DNA from: Bacillus haikouensis
GTDB taxonomy: Bacteria > Bacillota > Bacilli > Bacillales > Bacillaceae_B
DNA length: 34,173 bases
Assembly: GCF_013179555.1 (NCBI RefSeq)
Contig: NZ_JABMCR010000010.1
Span: forward strand, 1 to 34,173
Direction: 5' to 3'
This document shows positions 22,335 through 28,413 of this stretch, piece by piece. Within the stretch, counting starts at the first letter, position 1. Every line of letters begins with the position of its first letter. The position numbers and the translations under genes were made by a program. The notes beneath the pieces are model-generated. The model was given only the letters and a program-made list of their open reading frames with translations. It had not been told where the DNA came from and ran no database searches.

Positions 22335-22925
22335 ATGGACTCATTAAAAGAAAGATTTTATCGTATCTATCCTGATTTAAAAGGAAATAAAGCAGTGGAA
22401 TCGTTTATGACCCAGCCCGAACACCAGGAACTTCTGAAAGCATTTTTGACGTCACCCAGCCCTTCAGCGGAGGATTGTCTGAACGAAGCATTCAAGGCTC
22501 ATTACTTTGGGATCCGATTTACTTCCTATGTAAGTTCATCCTTATATTTTCATAGCGTCAATTTTGATAAGAAAATCCGTCTTCACCGCGGCCGGCAGCT
22601 GTTGACCCTCGACCAGCCGCTCGGCGGGGATGAAGATGGAACGTTTAAAGACATGATTCCCGACTCCGGGGAATCCCTCGCAATACCAGAACAATCCCTG
22701 GAAGAAGCAATCAGTGACGATGTGCTGCTGGCTGCATTCAGAAAACTGACGGACAAACAAAGGGAAATCCTTGACCTCGCCTATGTGAAAGAAATGAGCG
22801 ATACAGAGATTGCGAGGGTCTTCGGGGTTTCACAGCAGGCTGTCTCGAAATCCCACAGGAAAGCGTTGGAAAGATTAAGAGAAGAATTGCAGAAAGGAGC
22901 ACGAAAAGATGAACGCGCTTTATGA
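22335..22925 (+). CDS. Sigma-70-like factor, SigO (YvrI)-like, region 4 subunit
   Basis: 196 residues from ATG 22335, with GGTGGTGAG just upstream; the frame opens 15 bases earlier without a site. The C-terminal segment (about 138-185) is a sigma region 4: LTDKQREILDLAYVKEMSDTEIARVFGVSQQAVSKSH, a helix-turn-helix for the -35 element. The middle (FGIRFTSYVSSSLYFHSVNFDKK, then LTLDQPLGGDEDGTFKDMI) resembles a region 2.4/3-like stretch. No full region 2 is present; the next gene supplies it. This split layout matches SigO-RsoA of Bacillus subtilis. Overlaps the next gene by 17 bases. Expression is probably autoregulated and LexA-controlled. Confidence 0.75.
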   Translation: MDSLKERFYRIYPDLKGNKAVESFMTQPEHQELLKAFLTSPSPSAEDCLNEAFKAHYFGIRFTSYVSSSLYFHSVNFDKKIRLHRGRQLLTLDQPLGGDEDGTFKDMIPDSGESLAIPEQSLEEAISDDVLLAAFRKLTDKQREILDLAYVKEMSDTEIARVFGVSQQAVSKSHRKALERLREELQKGARKDERAL

Positions 22926-23127
22926 CATGGTGAAAGAAGCGAAGGATAACTCGCTTTATGAAGTGAACGTGGTCCGCACCTTTGAGCCAAAGATCAGGAA
23001 ATCCCTGCATTTGACCCGCCAGGAAAACCGCGAAGACCTTGAACAGGAGTTACGGATCAAAGTGCTCGCCTATGTCCGGAACTACTCGCTTGAAGATGTG
23101 CCCGGATTATTTGATTTAACGAAATAG
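22909..23127 (+). CDS. RsoA-like sigma region 2 partner protein
   Basis: A 72-residue charged helical protein. VVRTFEPKIRKSLHLTRQENREDLEQELRIKVLAYVRNY resembles sigma-70 region 2.1-2.2, the part that grips the RNA polymerase beta-prime clamp. In Bacillus subtilis the comparable RsoA (YvrHa) works with SigO as a two-part sigma factor. AAAGGAG lies 10 bases before the ATG, and the gene overlaps the sigma gene by 17 bases, so the two products are made together. A strong terminator follows. Confidence 0.7.
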   Translation: MNALYDMVKEAKDNSLYEVNVVRTFEPKIRKSLHLTRQENREDLEQELRIKVLAYVRNYSLEDVPGLFDLTK

Positions 23128-23169
23128 CCGCTCCTCCAGAACGTTGAAAATGATACTGAATAAGCTATT

Positions 23170-23215
23170 AAAAAGGACAAGTACGCGCGCCCCTCGCGTT
23201 TACTTGTCCTTTTTT
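23170..23215 (+). terminator. Terminator of the split sigma operon
   Basis: Perfect 14-bp stem AAAAAGGACAAGTA (23170-23183) / TACTTGTCCTTTTT (23201-23214) with inner CGCG/CGCG, ending in a T run. It separates the sigma operon from the lysin operon. Confidence 0.9.
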
Positions 23216-23239
23216 GGTCCCGGAGAAGTTTTCATATCC

Positions 23240-23274
23240 GAGGTTGTAATTTCTCCTGCACCCTCTTCTTTATA
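23240..23274 (+). promoter_or_regulatory. Promoter P2 of the lysin operon, twin of P1
   Basis: GAGGTTGT (23240-23247), 18 bases, TTCTTTATA (23266-23274), identical in words and spacing to P1 upstream of the sigma operon; the ATTT after the first word is also shared. Predicted target of the split sigma factor. Confidence 0.65.
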
Positions 23275-23280
23275 AAGTGT

Positions 23281-23391
23281 AAGGCAAGCAAAACGGAGTA
23301 AGCGCGGCAGGGATGGCCACTCTTACTCTGCATCCCTTTTGGCTGTCTCACCAATTGCCCGTACCCAAACGTTTAAAGCGGTACGTGCCTT
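23281..23391 (+). ncRNA. Candidate structured 5' leader of the lysin operon
   Basis: The leader can fold into a closed junction. P1: AAGGCA (23281-23286) / TGCCTT (23386-23391). P2: 9 bp, 23294-23302 / 23322-23330. P3: CGTACC (23360-23365) / GGTACG (23380-23385), stacked on P1. GGGATG in the P2 loop (23310-23315) can pair with CATCCC directly after P2 (23331-23336), forming an H-type pseudoknot. No known riboswitch class fits. The pairing was found by eye. Confidence 0.45.
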
Positions 23392-23430
23392 CAACCAAAA
23401 ATCTACTAAACCTGAGGGAGAGATGCTTTT

Positions 23431-24063
23431 ATGAACTGGACGAGAACAATGAGAAATGGTGATTCCGGCAGTGATGTAAAGGAGCTTCAAATCCGTGTGG
23501 CGGGATGGGCTTCTGATTCTGCTTCACAGACGAAGGTGACGATCGACGGAGCTTTCGGTCCCGGAACGGAGGCAGCAGTCAAGCGATTCCAGCGTGCTTA
23601 CGGGTTATCGGCTGATGGAATTGCCGGTCCCCAGACTCATAATCAATTGAATGCACTTGAAAGCAGTGACGGATCTACCGCCCATTTCAATTTCAGCGAA
23701 TTCCATTCCAAAGACGGCAGCGGTTTTTCTGGCGGGAAGGTCGGCTCAAGTCAGGTAAGGGAAAATGTACGCCGATTGATGTATAAGCTTGAAGCTCTCC
23801 GCAAGAAGCTTGGCAATGCGCCGATTACGATCAATTCAGGCTTTAGAAGCATCAATCATAACAGCAATGTCGGAGGAGCTTCGAACAGTATGCATCTATA
23901 CGGGGTGGCAGCCGATACCGACCCTTCAGGCAAGACACCTTCCCAAACAGCTGAGATCGCAAAAACCTGCGGATTCAGCGGAATCATCAAATACAATACC
24001 TTTGTCCATGTTGACAGCCGTATCGAGTACCCATATGGATCTCAATTCTGGTATTGGGCTTAA
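23431..24063 (+). CDS. Endolysin-type D-Ala-D-Ala carboxypeptidase (PG-binding plus M15A)
   Basis: A 210-residue two-domain wall hydrolase. The N-terminal peptidoglycan-binding repeat (about 8-76) has GSDVKELQ, IDGAFGPGTEAAVKRFQ and DGIAGPQT. The C-terminal M15A peptidase domain (about 86-210) has zinc ligands His155 and Asp162 in SMHLYGVAAD and His193 in FVHVDS, the spacing seen in the Streptomyces albus G zinc peptidase. There is no signal peptide, as for phage endolysins that need a holin or cell death for release. GAGGGAGAG precedes the ATG. First gene of an operon with the amidase and the YvrJ-like protein, driven by P2. Confidence 0.9.
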   Translation: MNWTRTMRNGDSGSDVKELQIRVAGWASDSASQTKVTIDGAFGPGTEAAVKRFQRAYGLSADGIAGPQTHNQLNALESSDGSTAHFNFSEFHSKDGSGFSGGKVGSSQVRENVRRLMYKLEALRKKLGNAPITINSGFRSINHNSNVGGASNSMHLYGVAADTDPSGKTPSQTAEIAKTCGFSGIIKYNTFVHVDSRIEYPYGSQFWYWA

Positions 24064-24081
24064 GAAGGGAGGATGATGAGC

Positions 24082-24630
24082 ATGCCAAAGATCATACTAG
24101 ACCCCGGACATGGCGGGAATGACCCCGGTGCAACAGGAAACGGGCTGCAAGAGAAACAGTTGACATTGACAATTGCTTCAAAGGTCCGGACCCTTCTGGA
24201 AGAACAATATATTGTCGAAGCCATCTTAACGCGAACGGCGGACGTCTACGTCGGGTTATCAGAGCGGGCACAGTTTGCAAACGGACTTGGTGCTGATTAC
24301 TTCGTCTCCTTCCACCATAATGCCGGCGGGGGGACAGGGTTCGAAAGCTTTATCTACCCCGGTACGGCAGGAACCGAAACAGGGAGGCGCCAGGATGTGG
24401 TCCATGCTGAAATGATGAAATTTTATGCAGGCTTTGGTCTTCGTGACAGAGGTCAGAAAGAAGCCAACTTCGCTGTATTGAGGGAAACTGCGATGCCGGC
24501 AATTTTACTCGAGAATCTGTTCATCGACCATGCTGGCGATGCTTCTCATTTGAAAAGTTCCACATTCATTCAAGGTTTGTCACAGGCCATAGCTGCAGGT
24601 ATTGCAAAAGCAGTCAATCTGCAGCCATAG
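24082..24630 (+). CDS. N-acetylmuramoyl-L-alanine amidase (Amidase_3)
   Basis: A 182-residue single-domain zinc amidase that cleaves the bond between N-acetylmuramic acid and the stem peptide. With ATG 24082 as residue 1, the zinc ligands are His10 (DPGHGG), Glu24 and His78 (SFHHNAG), and Glu144 (LLENLF) is the candidate catalytic glutamate. No signal peptide and no wall-binding repeats. ATG codons at 24073, 24076 and 24082 are in frame; the last is chosen because GGGAGG (24067-24072) is 9 bases upstream. It lies 18 bases after the peptidase gene. Confidence 0.92.
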   Translation: MPKIILDPGHGGNDPGATGNGLQEKQLTLTIASKVRTLLEEQYIVEAILTRTADVYVGLSERAQFANGLGADYFVSFHHNAGGGTGFESFIYPGTAGTETGRRQDVVHAEMMKFYAGFGLRDRGQKEANFAVLRETAMPAILLENLFIDHAGDASHLKSSTFIQGLSQAIAAGIAKAVNLQP

Positions 24631-24690
24631 TCAAGTATCGTTCCAACTATCGACAGCCTTTCAAGCAACCAAACGTAAGGAGGTCTCGCA

Positions 24691-24855
24691 ATGGAATATT
24701 CTGTGTTCATTCAATTATTGGGCAATTTCGGTTTTCCGATTGCAGTCACTCTTTTTCTGCTCGTCAAACTTGAAAAGAAACTCGAACAACTGGAACTTGC
24801 CATTCACGCCCTATCCAAAGCCTTCTCCAAACAAGAAGGCAAGGGGGATAAGTAG
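24691..24855 (+). CDS. YvrJ family small membrane protein, holin-like layout
   Basis: A 54-residue protein below the usual ORF cut-off, with a perfect TAAGGAGGT ribosome binding site 6 bases before the ATG. Residues 5-24 (VFIQLLGNFGFPIAVTLFLL) form one transmembrane helix carrying the GNFGFP motif of YvrJ proteins. A charged amphipathic helix follows (KLEKKLEQLELAIHALSKAF). This layout resembles BhlA/UviB-type holins. YvrJ lies near sigO-rsoA in Bacillus subtilis too. It may let the two lysins without signal peptides reach the wall; that is inference. Last gene of the operon. Confidence 0.75.
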   Translation: MEYSVFIQLLGNFGFPIAVTLFLLVKLEKKLEQLELAIHALSKAFSKQEGKGDK

Positions 24856-24863
24856 AGTCAAAA

Positions 24864-24902
24864 ACAAAAAGAGAGAGCCGCATTGGTTCTCTCTTTTTGT
24901 GT
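24864..24902 (+). terminator. Terminator of the lysin operon
   Basis: ACAAAAAGAGAGA (24864-24876) pairs perfectly with TCTCTCTTTTTGT (24888-24900). Confidence 0.85.
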
Positions 24903-24960
24903 TTTGATTGAACCCTTTGATGGCGGTTCTGGCTGTTGACCCGGAGGCAATGTGCATACG

Positions 24961-24989
24961 CCTGCGGGAAAAAGCGGCCAATGTGAGAC
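24961..24989. repeat. Relic of a Bacillaceae intergenic repeat
   Basis: CCTGCGGGAAAAAGCGGCCA followed by TGTGAGAC matches the repeat at 18200-18227 at nearly every position. It lies in the 270-base gap between the lysin terminator and the nucleoside hydrolase gene, which otherwise shows only an inverted pair GAAAGTAC/GTACTTTC (25033-25040, 25069-25076). Confidence 0.45.
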
Positions 24990-25128
24990 TTGCCCGGCTT
25001 CAGGGGTAACCGCACAACTATGTAAAAAGGTAGAAAGTACTGTTTTACTAGATGTACAATCGAATCTGGTACTTTCAAACACGCAGTCTCCCCTTCTCTA
25101 TCATATGCAATAAGAGGAGGTGAAATAG

Positions 25129-26079
25129 ATGAAAAAAATCATATTGTTTGCCGACACAGGCATTGACGATGCCATTGCATTGATCTATGCGTTAACACAT
25201 CCTGAAATTGACTTGACGGCCGTCGTCGCCGGTTACGGAAACACAGACCGTGACAGGAGCGCCCGTAATGCGGCCTATCTGCTGAAACTTGCAGGGCGCA
25301 CGGATATCCCGGTCATTGCAGGAAGCACGCTCCCGTTAAGCGGGGAAACACCGGTCTTTTTTCCTGAAATCCATGGGGAAGAAGGACTTGGCCCTATCTC
25401 TCCCCCAATGTCCCAGGAACCATTTCAGCGCAGAACCAATTTCACTAAATTGTTTCAGCTGATCAAACAGCACCCGGATGAACTCACAATTGTTACAGTC
25501 GGCAGATGTACATCGCTGGCGATAGCCTGGTATTTAAGTCCGGAAGTGATGAAGCTTGTAAAGGAAACCTATATCATGGGCGGTGCCTTTTTAGAGCCCG
25601 GCAATGTCACCGAAGTGGCAGAAGCGAACTTCTACGGAGATCCCCAGGCTGCCGACTTTGTCTGCCAGAACGCCCCGGGACTAACCATCATTCCCCTCAA
25701 TGTTACACGTGATGCCTTGCTTACCCCCGCTTTGGTGGATTTCATAGACACCCGTGCGGATACACCGCTGCAGCAGGTCATCAAACCGATTCTCGACTTC
25801 TATTACGAAGCCTACCAGCAGCTTGAGCCCGGCATCGAAGGTACGCCTCAGCATGACTTGGCCGCCGTGATCGCCGCCCTGGAAATACCCGGCATGTTTT
25901 CTTATGTAAGTAAACAAGTGAAAGTAGAGGATGAAGATGGCTATGCGGAGGGACTCAGTATCGCCGATTTTCGTCCCGGTGTTGAGGAATGTACCGGGAC
26001 AGGGTGTGCCAGAGTGGCAGCCAGCATGGACATTGGTGCATTTACCGCAAATGTGCTCGATATTCTGACAAGGGACTGA
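25129..26079 (+). CDS. Nucleoside hydrolase (inosine-uridine type)
   Basis: A 316-residue protein of the IU-nucleoside hydrolase family, which splits ribonucleosides into base and ribose for salvage. The N-terminal calcium-binding motif reads ADTGIDDAIAL (D9, D13 and D14 match the metal ligands of the DxDPGxDD motif), but the usual first Asp is Phe and the Pro is Thr. The metal-binding HDLAAV motif near residue 237 and the GGAFLEPGNVTEVAEANFYGDPQAAD segment are intact. AGGAGGTG precedes the ATG. The substrate may be unusual because of the changed motif. Convergent with the sugar dehydrogenase gene. Confidence 0.88.
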   Translation: MKKIILFADTGIDDAIALIYALTHPEIDLTAVVAGYGNTDRDRSARNAAYLLKLAGRTDIPVIAGSTLPLSGETPVFFPEIHGEEGLGPISPPMSQEPFQRRTNFTKLFQLIKQHPDELTIVTVGRCTSLAIAWYLSPEVMKLVKETYIMGGAFLEPGNVTEVAEANFYGDPQAADFVCQNAPGLTIIPLNVTRDALLTPALVDFIDTRADTPLQQVIKPILDFYYEAYQQLEPGIEGTPQHDLAAVIAALEIPGMFSYVSKQVKVEDEDGYAEGLSIADFRPGVEECTGTGCARVAASMDIGAFTANVLDILTRD

Positions 26080-26115
26080 CCTCCGCACCCCTGTTAACAA
26101 ATCAGCTTTCCCCCT

Positions 26116-26157
26116 AAAAAAGCCTCCTCCAGTATTCATCACCGGAGAAGGCTTTTT
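26116..26157. terminator. Bidirectional terminator between convergent genes
   Basis: AAAAAGCCTCCTCC (26117-26130) pairs with GGAGAAGGCTTTTT (26144-26157), giving T runs on both strands. It serves the nucleoside hydrolase (plus) and the dehydrogenase (minus). Confidence 0.85.
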
Positions 26158-26162
26158 ACACG

Positions 26163-27257
26163 CTATTCTTCAAACGCAAGAGAATTCAAATCCACTTCAT
26201 AAAGTTTATCATCATTCTCTTTTGGGATTCCGCGGCCGTCGGTATTATTCGTTACAAAATAAAGAGTATCCCCTTCAACGAGCACGTCCCTGATCCTTCC
26301 GAACCCTTCGATCGCATCCACAACCTCATTCGTATCCGGATCAAAGAGTTTGACACTATTCCCTGCAAGCGCGGAAAATACCAGCTTTCCCTTCCAAAAG
26401 TCTGCTCCCGATGGTGCCCAGGAGGGTTCCCCTGAATGGGTGAGCGGGGATATCATCCCTTCTTCGGTTTCATTCCCAGTAATGACCGGCCATCCATAAT
26501 TCTTCCCGGCCTGAAGGAAGTTTACTTCGTCATAGCCGTTCGGACCGTGCTCTGTCCCGTACAATTTTCCAGCCGCACTCCAGGCAAGACCTTGCGGGTT
26601 GCGGTGCCCATACGAATAGACAGGAGAGTCACCGAACGGATTGTCGTCAGGAATGCTGCCGTCCAGGTTCAAGCGGAGAATCTTACCTCCCAAGAAGCCC
26701 AGTTCCTGTGCTTTTTCCTCCCGGGTGGCATCTCCGGTGGTGATATACAGCTTTCCGTCCGGTCCGATTTTCAGCCGTCCCCCGTGGTGATACTGTGCCC
26801 CGCTCGGGATCTTATCAAGGAGCACCTCTTTTTCATCCCAGGCATCCATTGACCTTTCGATCACAACCACCCTGTTATAAGGCGTCCCGTCCTCATCATT
26901 ATAGGTATAGTAAGCAAATGCCTGTTTATTTTCATTAAATTCCGGGTGAAGAACCAGACCCATGAAGCCTGCTTCCGGCTGACTGGCAAGGGGCTCGGAT
27001 AGATTCACCTTCACCTTTGACTGCTTGCCTTCCCTTATTTCAACCATTCCCCCGGTCCGTTCTGTGAGATAGAAATCCTCTCCATTCTTTACAATCGACC
27101 ATGGAATGGAAAGGTTTTCGGCCAATACTTTATGTTCGGTCCCGCGCTTGCTGACTGACCTGCTTTCTTCCTCTTGTTGTCCTGACCCGCATGATGCCAA
27201 AATGAGCAGAAGTCCGATGGTAAAAATCATTCTTCTTTTTAAGAAACGAATTCTCAT
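26163..27257 (-). CDS. PQQ-dependent sugar dehydrogenase-like lipoprotein
   Basis: 364 residues. A lipoprotein signal ends at lipobox LASC with Cys23, so the protein is anchored outside the membrane. The rest is a six-bladed propeller of the soluble glucose/aldose dehydrogenase (GSDH, YliI) family. Visible are ENLSIPWSIVKNGEDFYLTERTGGMVEI at the start, QYHHGGRLKIGPDGKLYITTGD with the family's catalytic His, YSYGHRNPQGLAW, and EHGPNGYDEVNFLQAGKNYGWP. It should oxidise sugars if PQQ is available; many Bacilli do not make PQQ, so the real role is unsure. AGGGAG is about 10 bases before the ATG. Lies 59 bases behind the HAD gene. Confidence 0.88.
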   Translation of the reverse strand: MRIRFLKRRMIFTIGLLLILASCGSGQQEEESRSVSKRGTEHKVLAENLSIPWSIVKNGEDFYLTERTGGMVEIREGKQSKVKVNLSEPLASQPEAGFMGLVLHPEFNENKQAFAYYTYNDEDGTPYNRVVVIERSMDAWDEKEVLLDKIPSGAQYHHGGRLKIGPDGKLYITTGDATREEKAQELGFLGGKILRLNLDGSIPDDNPFGDSPVYSYGHRNPQGLAWSAAGKLYGTEHGPNGYDEVNFLQAGKNYGWPVITGNETEEGMISPLTHSGEPSWAPSGADFWKGKLVFSALAGNSVKLFDPDTNEVVDAIEGFGRIRDVLVEGDTLYFVTNNTDGRGIPKENDDKLYEVDLNSLAFEE

Positions 27258-27316
27258 TTTTCACTGGCTCCCTTATCATTTTTTAATCAGTATAGACAAA
27301 TCCCTAAGAGTTCAAT

Positions 27317-28186
27317 CTATTTCACAGGAGATCGAAGAACCTCCCTGATTGCTTTGGCCACTCCGTCTTCACGGTTCATGGCTGTTTGGTATGCACAGAA
27401 TTCCTTCACTTCTTGAAGTGCATTCCCCATTGCGACCGGTCTTTCGGCTATTTTCATCATCGACAGGTCATTCAGGTTATCCCCCATCGCCATTGCCCCT
27501 TTGGGAGAAAGTCCTTTATCCTTCAATACTTTCTGCAATGCGACACCTTTCTGGGCGTCGATGCTGTTGACTTCCAGATTCTCTTTACCTGATGAGCTGA
27601 CAGCAATCCTCTCTATCTTCTTCAACTTTTCACCTGCTGCATTCAGCTGATCCTCATCAAAAGAGAAAACGAGGAATTTATAGACGAGCTGTGATTCGTC
27701 GTTAAATAATGTCCCATAGTCTTCCACGAGTTTTATATGACCTTTTTCAAAACGTTCACGGGCTGATTGCCTTACTTGCGCTTCCGTCACCCCTGGGTTT
27801 GCTGTTGTAAAAATATCCACGATCAGCTCAATGCCCATCTCATAGTTTTCGGTATACGTCCCTTTGTCTGTATAGACTTCGAAATAAATACCGGTATCAT
27901 TCAAGGCTGCTGCAATTTCTTTCGCTTGGGAAGAATGAATGCCCGCCTGGTAATTGATTTTCCCTTCCTTGCTGCGTACCTCAGCACCATTTACACAGAT
28001 GATATCGCAGGAAATGCCTGCATCCTGCAGGACGTATCGTGCTTCTTCATAAGATCGCCCCGTTGCAACGATGACTTCAATCCCCTGCCGCTGTGCGTCA
28101 AGAATCGCCTGTTTATTTGCTTCACTGATTTCCTGCTGTTCATTTAACAATGTTCCATCCATATCGGTTGTAATGCTTGTAATCAT
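27317..28186 (-). CDS. Cof-type HAD-IIB phosphatase
   Basis: A 289-residue HAD hydrolase with nucleophile motif DMDGTLL (Asp8, acid Asp10), motif II in VIVATGRSYEEA, a type IIB cap, the lysine region in AQKGVALQKVL, and motif IV GDNLNDLSMM near residue 236. These enzymes dephosphorylate sugar phosphates or cofactors such as FMN and PLP; specificity cannot be read here. AAGGTGACG precedes the ATG. Possibly cotranscribed with the downstream sugar dehydrogenase gene. Divergent from the BCCT transporter. Confidence 0.93.
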   Translation of the reverse strand: MITSITTDMDGTLLNEQQEISEANKQAILDAQRQGIEVIVATGRSYEEARYVLQDAGISCDIICVNGAEVRSKEGKINYQAGIHSSQAKEIAAALNDTGIYFEVYTDKGTYTENYEMGIELIVDIFTTANPGVTEAQVRQSARERFEKGHIKLVEDYGTLFNDESQLVYKFLVFSFDEDQLNAAGEKLKKIERIAVSSSGKENLEVNSIDAQKGVALQKVLKDKGLSPKGAMAMGDNLNDLSMMKIAERPVAMGNALQEVKEFCAYQTAMNREDGVAKAIREVLRSPVK

Positions 28187-28275
28187 AATTCGTCACCTTC
28201 ATTTCTGTAGTTTTCTAATGTGGTTTTTATTTTCTGTTTTATAGCTTTTGCTCTTTGTGCTTTTGTTATTTAGTC

Positions 28276-28284
28276 ATTGTATCA
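28276..28284 (-). promoter_or_regulatory. Candidate extended -10 promoter of the HAD gene
   Basis: TG-A-TACAAT on the minus strand, about 90 bases upstream of the start codon; the -35 region is weak. Confidence 0.35.
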
Positions 28285-28347
28285 GAACACTTCCATTTAT
28301 GTAATTCTCCAGCATTTATGCAGGTTATTTGAATGTTCATACATGAT

Positions 28348-28375
28348 TTGAGTGAGGTTGGGGTATGAGAATAAT
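28348..28375 (+). promoter_or_regulatory. Candidate sigma-A promoter of the BCCT gene
   Basis: TTGAGT (28348-28353), 16 bases, AATAAT (28370-28375), about 38 bases before the TTG start. Confidence 0.45.
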
Positions 28376-28413
28376 AGGTATATAGGTACAAAAACAAAGG
28401 AGGGATTCTTCAT

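Noticed and set aside
22222-24902. Intact prophage
   Set aside because: No integrase, repressor, capsid, tail or attachment-site duplication is seen; only sigma and lysis-type genes are present.
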